Shown: positions 44,049 through 57,015, counted from the first letter of the stretch. The stretch is 64,000 nt of DNA from Narthecium ossifragum (GCA_963920575.1 OY986972.1:1257501-1321500), one strand, 5' to 3'. Translations and numbers: made by a program. The notes: generated by a model from the sequence alone, not told the origin.

Positions 44049-45355
44049 TTTTTTTTATGAGTTGAGCCGTTAGATTAGATTAGGGGAAAAACTCCACTTA
44101 CATCAATCCCATAATGCATGGCCATGAGCACTCTCATGGGAACATACAAAAACTGAACTAGACTCCCTAGACCACCGGGCAACCATGACGGCTTTCCGAT
44201 TACTAGGCCTCGGAACATATAGAAACAAAACTGATCTCAACTTCAAGACCTCAGCCTAGACCTCCCTAACCCGGGCACCCACGTCCGACAACCACAACAT
44301 ACATCCGTTGAGGATCTTCACCACCCACCGAGAGTCTGATTCGACAACAGAGCTCTTCGCACCTCGTTGTCGAGCTTGACTCAAAGCTTCAAAAACATCA
44401 ATCATCTCTGCTTCAAGTACTGAATTAGCATCAACCGGCTTTCTCATTGCCCATGCAACCTCCGATCGAGTCCCCCCCCCCTCCCAAAACGCCGACAGCA
44501 GCTGAGCCAACAACCCATGATGCATCAGCCTACACCACGACACCTTCACCTCCTCTACAACCTAGTTTCCCTGAAACACCACCCTTTTCCTTCCTTTCAA
44601 ATTCATCAACAAACCTAAAAGTCCTTTGTGCAACCACCCATGCCAATTGATACTCCTCTTCAAACACCATAAGATTCCTAAGCTTTCAAATAAGCCAGAA
44701 GGCATAGGCCACCATGGATTTGAATTTTCTCATCTCCAATTATGAGAAAGCTTTAGTCAGGGCCAAGACAAAGTTCTCTACACCCCAATCCTCAACCTCC
44801 GGCCATTGTTGTAGAAGGAGCTGGCTAAGAACCTCACGAGCAAAGGAGCAACCCATAAGAATGTGTTCAATTGTCTCCTATTCCACTCTTCCCTCACATA
44901 GGAGGTCACCAACCTACAGCTTCTCTACTTCCTCATCCACCTGACACAGCATAGGAAGCCTCACAACGGCTCCTCAAAAATCCACGAGTCAAACATAACA
45001 CTAATTTTGTTGTTAATACCTAGTTTACACCGCAACCCATCCCTCACCTCTTCCGTGGCAATACATAGGGACTTTTAATGGTCCGACACCTTCATTGACT
45101 TCATAGTAGTCGGTAACACACCTCATCAAGGATACTTGGATGCAGCCAAAGAGGACCAGATAGTTGGCTATGGACTCAAGAGAGCAGACATTCTCTTCAT
45201 CTTGAGGGACTGTTGCCAAATGCGAAGATTAATCCTAACACCAAGCCATCATAATTCCTTTGGTTTGAAGACTTTGACCCGAGCAACAACGTTGAAACCT
45301 CCCTTTTTACCTCCCCATAAGAAGGGACGACACACACTATCCGACAATGGCCAAG
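44049..45355 (-). mobile_element. second LINE remnant (zf-RVT and RNase H)
   Basis: A decayed minus-strand LINE. The 3' end reads GGCTCAACTCATAAAAAAAA (plus 44047-44066), like the tail of the LINE at 1-1990. Going upstream: RNase H (44549-44256; SVLEAEMIDVFEALSQARQRG, VVESDSRWVVKILNG), then zf-RVT-like sequence at about 44650-44930 (LLCEGRVEQETIEHILMGCS), then unplaced LINE sequence to about 45355. There are multiple stops and frameshifts. The 5' end and target-site duplication are not identified. Confidence 0.8.
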
Positions 45356-45512
45356 AATAAAAACAATGAGCTAGTAAGATACAATTTGGCATTCCTAATT
45401 AATTTCCTCCCTATGAATTCAATTTAGCTCTATAATCTTTTTGGTCCACGAAACCAAAATATTTCTTTTTCATGCAAGATTAATCCGACAATGTTCGGCC
45501 AATATATTCAAC

Positions 45513-47046
45513 GGAAAATTGGTGTTTAGTCTCTTTTGGAGACTTTATTTGCTGTATAGTCTCCTTGAAAGATTTTAAGTCATTTAGTCCCTTTTTGGAC
45601 AGCTGTATTTTTTTTATCTCTAAAATGCCCTTTGTGTATTTTTTTAAATGAGAGATGGATGAATAGTTTTGAATTAGGTGGTTGGCATTAAATGGAGTGG
45701 TTGGGAATATATACACCTATTCCCAATACATGGAAGGCATGCATGCATCCACTTTATGGCTGGATGCATGCATTAATGGGGGCATTAATAGTAAAGCTGG
45801 GGGAGTAACTACCAATTTATATAGGAAGTAACTACCAGTTAACTGTGAAGTATCTACCAGTTTAATTGGCAAGTAAATACCAGTTTGAATGGGAAGTAAC
45901 TACCAGTTGAAGTGTGAAGTAATAATAGTTTTTTTTGTAAAGTAATTACCGCTTAAACTGGGAAGTAACTACCAGTTAAATGGGGGAAGTAACTAACAGG
46001 TAAATGGGGGGAAGTAACTACCAGTTTGGATGGGAAGTAACTACCAGTTTTGGGGGGAGTAACTACCAATTTATATAGGAAGTAACTACCAGTTTTGGGG
46101 GGAGTAACTACCAATTTATATGGGAAGTAGCTACCAGTTAACTGTGAAGTAACTACCCGTTTAATTAGCAAGTAAATACCAGTTTGAATGGTAGTTACTT
46201 CCCACTTTAAGTGATAGTTACTTACCGAAATAAATGGTAGTTACTTCCCAAATGATAATTGGTAGCTACTTCCCTTATCTATAGAAGATAGTAGGTGGTT
46301 AGATGGTAGTTACTTCCCAATAAAATTGGTAGTAACTTCCTAGTTAAATTGTAGTTACTTCCCTTATAATCGGTAGTTACTTGTTAATTGGTAGTTACTT
46401 CTCAAAATATTGGTCATTACTTTATAATTTTTTGAGAAGTAACTACAAATAGTTATATTAAAAAAAAATTCTGATAAGTAACTACAAAAATTACTACAAA
46501 ATTTTTGAAAAGTAATTACAATTTATGAAAATTATCTACAATTTGTGGGAAGTTATTGGTAGTTACTTCCCAATGTTACTACCCTATTTTTGGGAATAGT
46601 AACTACAATTTTTTGAGAAAATATCTACAATTTATGCGAAGTAACTACCAATTTTGATAGTTACTTCCCAGTTTTGGAAACGGGGAATGTGGCGGGGGGA
46701 CGCCGGTGGCGGAGCTGGAGCGAACCCGGGGACGCCGGTGGCGGCTGGAGGCGAAGTAACTACCAACTTGTATGGGAAAGTAACTACCAATTACTTCCTA
46801 TGAATTATAAAGTATCTACCAATTTTTTACTACAAAAAAAAGTAATTGGAAAAAAAACAAAATTGTGTTGAGCGTCGGAGACTGGTCGCAGAGAGGGTGG
46901 GCCGTCGACTGAGGATCGGCGAGGGATTGCGACGGGGGACATCGGCAAGATCGACGGCAGCTAGAGCGACGGATCTGGAGCTTTGGTCCGGCGATAGCTT
47001 TCAAGCTTTGACCGGCGAGGGGGGGCCCGGATCCGCGGCGGGGGAG
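45513..47046 (-). mobile_element. GTAACTACC-array element, copy A
   Basis: A terminal block of about 250 bp at 45513-45770 (starting GGAAAATTGGTGTTTAGTCTC, with ATGAGAGATGGATGAATAG and CACCTATTCCCAATACATG) is nearly identical, in inverted orientation, to the end of the element at 57775-59400. Next to it is about 1 kb (45800-46835) of short units around GGAAGTAACTACCAGTT that switch strand several times (plus-sense 45810-46190, inverted 46190-46430, then plus again), interrupted by a GC-rich GACGCCGGTGGCGG block at 46690-46755. GC-rich unique sequence follows up to the N gap, so the second end is missing. The small frame across the terminal block is non-coding terminal repeat. Probably a Mutator-like non-autonomous element. 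Confidence 0.7.
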
Positions 47047-47246
47047 NNNNNNNNNNNNNNNNNNNNNNNNNNNNNNNNNNNNNNNNNNNNNNNNNNNNNN
47101 NNNNNNNNNNNNNNNNNNNNNNNNNNNNNNNNNNNNNNNNNNNNNNNNNNNNNNNNNNNNNNNNNNNNNNNNNNNNNNNNNNNNNNNNNNNNNNNNNNNN
47201 NNNNNNNNNNNNNNNNNNNNNNNNNNNNNNNNNNNNNNNNNNNNNN
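47047..47246. other. assembly gap (200 N)
   Basis: Exactly 200 N bases, likely a fixed-size scaffold gap. It hides the second end of the element at 45513 and the first bases of the hAT element at 47247. Confidence 0.99.
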
Positions 47247-48360
47247 CCCAAATGGCCCGGTCCGGTACGGATCCAGCCCGGGCCCGTCAGGGCCGTAGCC
47301 CGGTCCGGCCCGGGTGTTGGCCATGTTAGACGGGGCTGATCCGGGTTCAGGGCCGGACCAGGGCCCCTTGGTCAAAAACCCGCCCCGGCCCAGCCCGGTC
47401 CGGTCACCTATGGATTTTTTTTAAAAAAAGCAAATATTTAACCACCCCCTTCTTCACCTACTCTCCTCTCCTCTCCGGTGCAGTGTCGATCCGGAGTCTT
47501 CTAAACCTCTGCCGCCGATGTCATCCTCCTCCGGGCACCTCCCCCGCTGCCACGCCTCGCAGACGCTTCTACCTCCCCCTGCCCCCATCTGGGCATGGGG
47601 AAGTGGACTCCGATGGAGGCGGCGTCGGATCCGAAAAAGGGGAGGAACTCGGGCGAGTCTTCCGGCGAGGAGGGCGATCGGACGGCGTCGGGCATCGTCG
47701 GGGAAGGTGGAGACGGCGAGAGGTGGTGTTGGTTCCGGAGGAGATGGAGGGCCGAGCAGCGGTGGTCGAGCTCGGGCTGGACGTCGGAGGCGACGGGAAG
47801 GTCGTCGGCGTCGGGGACCTAGGGAGAGGTCGCGGCGACGGCGGAGTGGAGAGGGGGGTGCCGCAAGGGGCCGTGGCTTCGAGGGAGCAGGTGGCGGCGG
47901 AGGGAGCTTCGCCGGAATTGATGGCGGATGGGGCTCGCCGGGGTTACGGAGGGTTGTGGAAGCTGTGAGGTTTTGAGGAAGTAGGAGATGAGGAGGGGTG
48001 ATGGGATCAATGGAGGAATAGAGGAGGAGGTGGAGTTGGGGATGGCCAGAGTTGTGGAGTGTGGTGGCTGGGTGCTCGCGACTGGCAGGGTCGTCGGAGA
48101 AGATGGATTTCGCCGGAATGGGAAGTGCAGGTGGTCTGAAGTGACTGTTGGAACTGTGGTGGTTGGTGACGGGAGAGGACGGAGAGAGAGAGAGAGAGAG
48201 AAAGAGAGAGGGTTGTCCAACCGGGCCGCCCCGGTCCGGCCTAGTCCAGTCTGATCCTCAAGCCGGGCAGGGCCATATCTGGGCCGGACCGGGTGAAAGG
48301 CCCGTTTGGCCCGGCCCGGTCCGGATGATTAGCAGGGCCGGCCCATTTGGACACCCCTAG
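47247..48360. mobile_element. second non-autonomous hAT element
   Basis: The right end reads GGCCCATTTGGACACCCCTAG, the inverted form of the widespread plant hAT end CTAGGGGTGTCCAAATGGGCC. The left side begins CCCAAATGGCCCGGTCC right at the gap, so its first bases are lost in the Ns. Subterminal GGCCCGG/CCGGGCC strings are dense on both sides (47247-47410 and 48215-48350). The interior is GC-rich with open frames of low complexity and a (GA)n tract at 48183-48203. There is no transposase. The 8-bp duplication cannot be checked because of the gap. Confidence 0.72.
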
Positions 48361-48569
48361 TTGGGTGGCAACTGGCAGGTGCACCGAGTGGGATGGATTT
48401 GTACCACCACTGGCCATCTCACTGTTAATGTGTCAAGAATTGCAAAAGATTCAATGATACACAAATAGCCTCCACCTGAATGATCGCATCCACTCGGGAT
48501 AACAGTCTCATTCATTTGGTATCAGTACATGCAGTCACAGGACTCTAGAAGTTGATATTGTTAACCTAT

Positions 48570-50152
48570 TATTTTTTAGGGAGAAGGGTCAATAGGGGTT
48601 AAAAAAAATATGGTTTGTCATTAGGGACAGGTTATTTTTTCATATGATAATAGGGGAAGGTGGGACAAAAATGCCCCCCTCCCATCCGGCGCGGCCCCAC
48701 CTCCGATCCGGCCCCCCACCCGCCGGCGGCCCCCCCCCAGCGCCCCAGGCCCCGGATCCGGCCTCCTTCCAGCACCACCTCCTTCCCCCGCTCCAGATCG
48801 GCGTCCACCACCCCCCTTCCGGTGTCCCCGCCTCCGGATCCGGCGTCCCCGCCCCCCTTCCGGCCGCCCCGCCCCAGATCTGGCGTCCACCGCCCCGTAT
48901 CCAGCGTCCACCACCCCCCTTCCGCCGTCCCCGCCTCGGATCCGGCTCCCCCGTCTCAGATCCGGCCTCCCCGCCTCCGATCCGGCCTCCCCCTCACAGA
49001 TCACACCTCCCCCGTCGCCGATCCGTCCTCCCCATCGCCGATCCGCCTTCCGGCGTCCACCGCCCCCCTTCTCGCGTCCCCGCCTCGGATGCGACGGCCC
49101 CCGCCTCCGATCCGGCTTCCCCCTCGCAGATCACACCTCCCCCATCGCCGATCCGCCCTCCCAGTCATGGATCCGCCCTCCGGCGTCCACCACCCCAGAT
49201 CCGGCGTCCACCGCCCCCCTTCCGGCGTCATCGCCCCGGATCCGGCGTCCCCCACCTCCGACCTGGCCCCTCGCAGATCACACCTCCCCCGTCGCCGATC
49301 CAGCCTCCCCGTCGCGGATCCGGCCTCCGGCGTCGCAGATCCAGCCTCTCTGTCGTCGATCCGATCTCCTGGTCGCGGATCCGGCCCCTGATCAAGCTTC
49401 ACGATGATGGATTTTTTTTTTTTTTGTAAAGTGAAAGAACCAACTCCATTCCTTTTTTTTTCTTTGTTTTTGATTTATGAAAAAAAAATAATATTTAGAT
49501 CATGGAAATATTATATGTTTTCATTGGTTTTATCTAAAAAACTGGTTATATATGGAAAGTAACTTGCTTTCCATATTTTTTTTATGGAAAGTAACTAATA
49601 AAAAATCGGAAGATAACCAGTAAAATTGAGGAAATAAAGGGATGGAAAGTAACTTACTTTTCATATTTTTTATGGAAAGTAACTAATAAAAAATCGGAAG
49701 GTAACCAGTAAAATTGAGGAAATAAAGGGATGGAAAGTAAGTAACTTGTATGAGAAATCATGGAAAGTAACTAAGCTAAAATACATGGAAAGTAACTCCC
49801 TTTCCATTGTTGATCTTACTTTCTATGAATCACATTACATGGAATTAAATATACGAGTTACTTTCTATAAATTACATGAAAAGTAACTCATGAAAAGTAA
49901 TTTGAAATCGCGGAAAGTAACTATAAGTGATGGACAGTAACTTACTTTCCGGAATCATGGAAAGTAATTTACTCTCCCCCAGGAATATGAACAGTCACAG
50001 GCATATGATCAGCCTCTGGGATATGTTAGGAATATTAAAAGGGCATTTTAGTAATAAAAAAATTATACACTAAATGACTTAAGAAAATTGTATCTAACCT
50101 TATGGGTGAATATTTCCTTATCAGACCCCTAAACACCAATTATCCCTACTTT
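48570..50152. mobile_element. candidate TIR element with C-rich minisatellite and GGAAAGTAACTT array
   Basis: The left border region has AGGGAGAAGGGTCAATAGGGGTT. The right border read inverted gives AGGGATAATTGGTGTTTAGGGG, similar to the ends of the GTAACTACC elements. Inside are a C-rich minisatellite (48660-49395; GGCGTCC, GATCCGGC, CCGCCCCCCTTCC units) and an AT-rich array (49550-49970) of TGGAAAGTAACTT units on both strands. The long frames of 240-260 codons in the minisatellite are low-complexity Pro/Ser/Arg artefacts. Boundaries are inferred from similarity; no target-site duplication was seen. Confidence 0.5.
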
Positions 50153-50168
50153 TTAATTGTTACACTAA

Positions 50169-51350
50169 GGTCTAGTTTGGTTGATGAGAAGGGCCCTAAT
50201 TCCGAAATTGGTCCCACACAGTATACTAATATCAGAAATCTTTAAATCTGAAATAGCCTATTCCGCAACCAAAGGCCATCCTAGAGAATTGGAATAAACT
50301 GAAATTGGGCAATTCCATATTCCCAAACCTACTGATAACCCCACGTGATATGTAGTGGGTAGTGGGGTGTGAATCCTTTATGCCAAGGAATAGGGAGTTG
50401 ACGGGGGTCATCACCGTTCATCATATCACACACACATATATCTATGTAATAGGGAGCCAACACGTCTCACCTCTTCATATCTCTCTCATTTTATCTCATA
50501 TATAACATTTTATTTTTAACTTCAAGGTAGTGTATGTGAAATTAAGAAAGTATTTTATTTTTATTTTAGGCTAATATCATATTGTATTCTCAATTTTGTT
50601 TTAAAATACTCATTGTGTGGTTCTCAATGTACTAGTAAAAAAGACATCAATAGTATTCAATTCTTCATATATATAGAACACAATAGTAGTTTTGACATTT
50701 TACTTTCAAAAACTACAATTTATGTCCTTATTTCACCTTTTTACATCCAAACACTATTTTTTTATTCCAAACAATCATTATAAATTTATTTTAAAATATC
50801 AAACCCAAAATTGGTTGTGGGAGTGATGCAACCAATCTTGTAATTGATTGCACAAAACCCGAAATCGCAACCAAACAGTTTTATTTCAGGAGTTGGAATT
50901 GATTGCACCAAACCCGAAATCGCAGCCAAACACTTTTATTTCAGGGGTTAGAATAAAACCCGGAATAAGTCAAGCTGAATATATGTATTATAATATTAGT
51001 AGTAAGAAATTGAAATATTATTAATTATATACATTATAATATTATTAAGTATGAAAGTTAAGACAAATATTATATGCATTATAATATTATTAATTAATCC
51101 CCAATATATCCAATATAAAGGCTTATTTGGATTTTACTTTCCAAATCTCACCAATCCTTATTACTATTTCACTTTTTTTATCCAAATATAATTTCCTTAT
51201 TTCAAACAATCATTACTAATTTATCCATACTTTTCAACCAAATATCACAAATAGAATAACTTTATCCCACCATTTATCCAAGATACTAATCCAAGAAATC
51301 TCTAAACCCATAATAGCTTAATCCCACAACCAAACGCCACTTAAATGCTT
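50169..51350. repeat. cluster of TTTGGTTG-ended MITEs
   Basis: 50169-50276 starts GGTCTAGTTTGGTTGATG and ends GCAACCAAAGGCCATC. 51113-51350 starts GGCTTATTTGGATTTTAC and ends CCCACAACCAAACGCCACTT. Between them a roughly 54-bp segment (ATTGATTGCAC-AAACCCGAA and onward) is tandemly duplicated at about 50843-50897 and 50898-50950. It is AT-rich and non-coding. Confidence 0.55.
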
Positions 51351-52225
51351 TAAGGGTAAATATTAGACTTTTCAAACATAACTACGTAAGAAGACACTTG
51401 CTCGGTCAGATTCAAAAGTTCAACTAATAAACGAAGAAAAAAAATAAAGAAGAAATATTCTACAGGGCATCAATGACATAACGAGCTTGTTTGCATTTTG
51501 CACATATTCTACAGGGCAGCAAGAAATATTCTAAAGGGAATGAAATGACAAGAAGAACTAAAATAACAAAAAAGTGCAATAAGAATCCAGAAATATTATC
51601 TGCACAGGCAACACATCCAGCAGCTCAGGGCCAACAGTCTTTATCCCCTCTTATTTTCATTTCAATTGGCTCCATCACTTTCATAGTACCTTTCATCAAT
51701 GGCAATCATCTTGGACATGAAAAAGATGAACCTCAGTGCTCTTAAAAGGGTTAAGGCATATTCCTCAATCATCGCTGCTTTGCATCTTGATGACAAAAGC
51801 TGCGATGCAAATTCCCTGCCAAAAGAACCTAAGATGGTATGTCTCACCAACCATTCCAAAGATGAGGTAACTTCACATGTTTCATAATTTTCTATCATCT
51901 CTGAGCACAACCAAATGTTTAGTTCTCTTGAAAAAGATTTTATACTTCTTTTCACACTAGTCAACAATCAAAGGCAATTCATCCAATAAAAAAAAATAAA
52001 GAAGAAAAAAATCAAAGAGCGTAGAATACGAATTTAAGCCAGATGAGAAAATAACTAGATGGATGTACATTAAAAACAAGCACGGTAATTAATGAATACT
52101 GGACAATATAAGTAGAACAGCAGGCTCTCTACAAATGCATATGTCTCTCCCAAGCTAAACAACTATGTCAAGGAAGTAGTGAGCCCAACTCATATGTCCT
52201 AAGTGAAGTCCAACGTTTAAGGGTG
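51351..52225. other. 3' flank of the tetraspanin gene
   Basis: Includes the 3' UTR of the minus-strand tetraspanin gene (probably the part close to 52225) and AT-rich DNA beyond. No other gene is recognised. Confidence 0.4.
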
Positions 52226-55200
52226 TCACTTCCATCCGGTGTAGGCATTGTCCCGCCTGTTGTTCCTGAAAGCGCAGCAACCAACAGAGTAGACGATGAC
52301 GAGGAAGACGAGGAAGATGATGTTGACGATCGCAACCTTCTTCCAGTCGTCCTTGATGTTGGCAAGGACACCTGCCTTGCAAGACTGGCAATCATAGCAT
52401 AAGATGCTCTGATCATTCTGCCAGGTGTTGCAGTCGGAGATGTTGGAAGTATAGCCCGGAGGTTTGTCCCAGACAGTTTCATTCATGTAGGTCAAGCTGC
52501 ATGCTGTTGGCGGCTTGCAGCATCCAGACTTCAAGAAAGCAGCAGACGGACAAGAAGAGCAATGGTGAGTAAAAATCCGAGCAGTCCAGACTAAAAACAG
52601 CTTAAATGACCATGTAAATTTTATGAGATTTAGTAAGACAAACCAGCAGCCCTGCATAAAAAACTTGAAAATTTTGATTATGCAATGCAGCCACAAAAAC
52701 AGGAACAAAGAAAGTTTCCATAGACAATATGGCACAATTAACAATGAAGAATAATTGAAGCACCAACAATGTAAGGTCAACTGGAGGCAGATCGACAGAA
52801 CAAGCTATAGTCAGATAGTCAGTGTGAAGTTTAATATCCACCTTGTAAGCTGTCATGACAGCTGTGGAGCCAAACACTGCAGAAATTAAGAAGAAACAAG
52901 TAGCTAGTGGTCCCTAATTGGCCCATTTTCTTGCTTATAAGAAGTCGCCAGGGAAAGAGTTCACGAGAAAAGTATAAATACAGTACAAAAAAGGGAACAA
53001 ATACCAAAAGCATTTGCAAAAGTTCCAAGTTCCAACTAAATGAGTTTAAAAATGCAAAAAATGGAAATGACCTCTATGCAATTTTTCTAAAGGATCTACC
53101 AGAGCACATTTTTCTTGAATTACGACAAAGAAGGGTGGCTCTCAAAGAAAGCAGAAGAAGGCATGGACCGTGTACGTTGCAATCAAATTCACAAGCAAGG
53201 ATTGACGGTATAGAGTATATTATGCCCAACATTAAGAAATTGCCGACAACTAAAGGTTCTTTTAATTATATCCTAAGGCTTAAAGTATGCGACTAAACTA
53301 CAAAAATCTCTAGTCAAATATATAACATCAAAATCCAAAACCAGGTTTCAGAAAAATTATCTCGGTGCTACTAAAGAAAAGAGCTCATACTGATACAAAA
53401 TAATATTTAGAGAGCAGGCCCTGCATATCTACAAAGAAGTTAAAGTATATAGCCTATTCAATAGCTACTAATCTCCAACGCCAATCAGGCATCTAAATAC
53501 ACCATGCCAAAACTTTCAACTTGGACCGCTGCTAAACAACTCATAACCGAATTTGAAGTCACTGAAAAATGGTTCCACGACCTTTTCTCCTTATCTATCT
53601 AACATCAATGAATAGAAGCTGCGGCTATAAAGAATGATTCACAATCTTCAAATGCAGAATAGAATCCATTAGCCTAAAACAGAATTGGATGATGCAAAGT
53701 TGGAACAAAATGATAGAGCCAAAACACATCAACATTCAAACATTAAAGTATCTTCCAACATCAGTGAATATATGGGGGAAAAAACACAGAATATGAGCAT
53801 TCCTTCAAATTAGCGCAACTTATCAAGAAAATTCTACTCACACATAGGCAACATCAATAACAAAAAAAAAACTAAACCAACCCTGAAATTCCAATGTACG
53901 TAGATATAGTTAAAATTGAAGATCAACCAATGCAGAGAAAAAGGTCGAAGTACAAATACTATGAGAATAACTCCAACCAATGTAGAAAACTACAAGAATA
54001 CTGAAATCTCCAAGGAAGAAAAGTAAGAGCTCTTGAGGGAAAAAAATCAATCAATCCCTAAAAAACTTATCTGCCACCAGATTATAAATAAATCTACGAC
54101 CAATGAAGCGAGTATCTTCCTAAGACAAGAAGAAATCGACACAACTATAAATAAAAACCCAGTGTGAACAAAAGAGAAAAACTAGATCTCATCAAGAATA
54201 TTTATCCTAACAAATTTTCTAGAATACTAGAGAAATACGGCCAAACTAAGATTTTCTCTTCTTCGAATACTAGATTTTGCCAGACGAAGAACTAACACAG
54301 ACAAAAACAACATAATCCAACCAAGAAAACCAGCAGAGTTAGGGGATAGATCGATCCTTTCAACAAGAAAACCGACAGAATTCCTAGTGGAACTCGAATA
54401 GTCTTAAACCAAGATCCCATAACCAAGAAAACCAACAGAGTTAGGGGAAATCCAAACCCAAACATGAAAAGATTACAAGAACTCCGCCCTCAAACTCAAC
54501 AGTTCTTGTCCAAAAAAGCGAAATCGCTAATAAAACAGATCTCAATCATGGGGAAAGATCATATTTCTCTTAACCACAAAGAAACTCGAAATACTTCAAC
54601 AAGAAACAGATCCCACTCTGAGAAACCCATCAATGTGCACACAAGAACCAAACCATCAAAAACCTAGATCTCAAAAAAGACTTAGATTTCAAACAGAAAA
54701 CTCAAACCCACTTCCAAGAAAGTCATCATCGATTCCGACCCCAAACCACAAAAAATCACCAAAAGATTAGATTTTCAAGAACGACCAATACCTGGATAGG
54801 CGAGAGGTTATTATTGATGAACTGGGCCTCCGACTGGTTGCCCTCCTGCAAACTCTGGCACACCTTGGAATCCAGCAAACAACTCCTAATCTTCCCCCAA
54901 TTCTTCTGATCATTAACCCTCTTCTGGAGCCAATTCGAGTAGTCTCCCAATCTATACTCCTTATACCCTCTCCCAGAGACCACCTCTCCGGCCCCCTTAT
55001 TAGTGATGACGAACGCAAACACGGTGAAGCAAAAGAGGAGCACGATGAGCAGGAACATGACGAGGAGGTAGACCCACAGGAGCCACGTCACGCGGCAGCA
55101 AGCGCCGACGAGCCCGGCGAGGGAGACCACCATCAAGAACACCCCGAGGGCGATGACGGGCCCCTCCAGGAACTTCTCGCAGTCGGTGTGCGCCCGGTGC

Positions 55201-55298
55201 GCGAGCCATATCCCGCCCCCCAGTATCGGGATCGACAGGAGGAAGGTCACGAAGTTGAGCACCCCTACCAGGTTGTTGCTTAGACGGAACATCGCCAT
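52226..55298 (-). CDS. tetraspanin (TET8/TET9-like)
   Basis: Two exons, 55298-54792 and 52528-52226, separated by a 2.26-kb intron (GTATTG...TGAAG), giving 269 aa. It has a classic plant tetraspanin layout: membrane helices at about 8-32, 46-68, 73-98 and 233-254, a short loop with HTDCEKFLEGP, and a large extracellular loop (about 100-232). The loop contains the plant-specific GCCKPP motif at 171-176, right at the exon junction, and further cysteines in SDCNTWQNDQSILCYDCQSC. The tail is CCAFRNNRRDNAY. Tetraspanins organise membrane microdomains; Arabidopsis TET8 marks exosomes and both TET8 and TET9 act in defence. A TATA box lies at 55378-55386. The first exon is strongly GC-rich, the intron AT-rich. 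The start is the first ATG after the TATA box. Confidence 0.95.
52529..54791 (-). other. tetraspanin intron (2.26 kb)
   Basis: AT-rich and A-rich on the plus strand. I see no exon, RNA gene or transposon end inside it. The splice sites fit the plant consensus and are placed by the conserved position before the SGCC motif. Confidence 0.6.
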
Positions 55299-55377
55299 CG
55301 ATTCCCCTCTCCGGCGATCCCAACGACGCCAAGAAGAGAGAGAAAGAAGAGATAGAGGAGAAGAGGGAGTGGGTGGT

Positions 55378-55386
55378 TATATATAG
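55378..55386 (-). promoter_or_regulatory. TATA box of the tetraspanin gene
   Basis: The minus strand reads CCTCTATATATAACC, about 80 bp before the ATG at 55298, giving a leader of roughly 50 nt. Confidence 0.6.
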
Positions 55387-55389
55387 AGG

Positions 55390-57015
55390 AAGGTTCCTCT
55401 GTACTTTATACTGGTTTTAATAGGAAGGAGTTTTCTGTAATTTTATGGGCTTTAATGGGCTTTTTTGCAAGGAAAGTGGCATCTTTAATAAATTAGTGTC
55501 ACTGTCTTCGTATATTTATGTCACATGTTTGATGTTCACCACTTTTTTGTTTCACTTTTGAGAATTTTAATTCCCCCCCCACTCATGCCAAAAAGTAGGA
55601 ATTGTAAAGGTTAAATACTTTTTACTATTTTCCAAGAAAGTAAATAGTTTAATCGAGCAATCATAGCTGATTCTAAGATTTTGGATTGGTGTGACAAAAA
55701 GTCTAATAAAAAACTAAAAACACAAAAAAGCTTTATTTTCTAAAAATGTAGATTATTTCTGAAATTAGTTATTTAGAAAGTACAGGCAATATTTTTTCTA
55801 AAAATTTCTACTTTCTTAACTTGCTATTGAATATAAAAAATGAGAATATTTTCTAGAAAATCTCCCTTTCTTTTCTATGCTTTGTGAGACTGAATATTTA
55901 TTGAAAAAGTTTTAATCTATAATACTAATCATTGGACCATCTTTTGTAATTGGGCCTTAAAGAACTCTTAGATTGGGCCTTTTTAACACCTAACAATGTT
56001 AAACATTTTTTTTAATTATTTGCCATGTCATCTTTTTCTCAAACGGTTATATGGGGCCCGCATCCCCACGCGCCTTTGCGGTTTCTTAAAACGATTTCAA
56101 AATAAAAAGGAAGGTAACTTTAAGCACACCTTTCTCTCACCGCGTGCCGTTACGTGGTCAACTTTAGCTTAACCTAAACTGCAGTCAACGCCCGGAGTGG
56201 AACACCCAGCAAGGCAGCAAGGATTAGCATCATTCTGATACGTATGATCTCAATCACACGGTCAGAAACGGATGGGTACAATGATTGGTTGGTGGCTTGC
56301 GTTATATATAAGTGAGAGACACACGTCTTCCATTAAAATGGACCTGCTTTAAATTGCTTTATGGTTACCTAATATTATAGAAAACTATATTATCACGTAA
56401 GGTATGGATGGGTGACACATGACATGGATTATGGGTCTGAGTTTGATGAGAGAAGATTGGTTGGATAGAGAGATTAGAGATCATGGTATTATTCCTATGA
56501 TTGGTTGGCCAAAGTTTGAACATTTTGAAAAGAAAGAAAGAAAAAATTGTATTATTTTAGTCATGGAATCATGGATAAGTTTTGTTTAATAGCTGAGCCC
56601 CGGCCGGCTTATGACTCTGTTTTCTCTAGGGGCTGTATTCTAGAAAGAAAGTGAAGAGAAGTGATTCACAGGGAACTCCCGCTGTTCTATGAGTTCTCCC
56701 GTCACCTTTTGGAAGTGAATATTAATCTATGGTGTTTGGTTGTGATAGAAAATTGTCTGTGTGAAGTATATAATTAAGGGAGAGGGAACTCACATTTTTG
56801 AACATTTTCATAGAAAGTTAAATATGAAAAAATAGTGATAAATGAGAAGTGAGGTATACAACTTTCCTCCCTGCTCCCTATCATCCAAGCTCCAAAATCT
56901 ATTTCAGAAACTTGATAGTTTTTCTCTCCAATATATATTCTGCAACCACATAACCCTTTAAGATGGACATAACCTGTTTGTCACCAGACCAAGTAGTTGT
57001 TAGAATTATATTCTA
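55390..57015. other. AT-rich intergenic DNA with a possible MITE
   Basis: 56725-56960 begins ATCTATGGTGTTTGGTTGTGAT and ends ATTCTGCAACCACATAACCC, which could be a MITE with diverged TTTGGTTG/CAACCA ends. The remainder shows no gene. Confidence 0.35.

Noticed and set aside
45480..45716. Frame conserved with 59197-59412 (MYIFPTTPFNANH...)
   Set aside because: It looks like a conserved small protein, but it spans the terminal repeat of the two copies of one transposon. Conservation is explained by recent copying at DNA level.
47483..48254. 150-160 codon frames inside the second hAT element
   Set aside because: Low-complexity GC-rich sequence without family motifs, and no transposase signature.
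48644..49429. Frames of 240-260 codons rich in Pro, Ser and Arg
   Set aside because: Same reason: a C-rich minisatellite read in parallel frames, without any domain.
50030..50152. 9-bp target-site duplication for the element at 48570-50152
   Set aside because: I compared the flanks at the inferred ends and found no convincing direct repeat, so the boundaries stay approximate.
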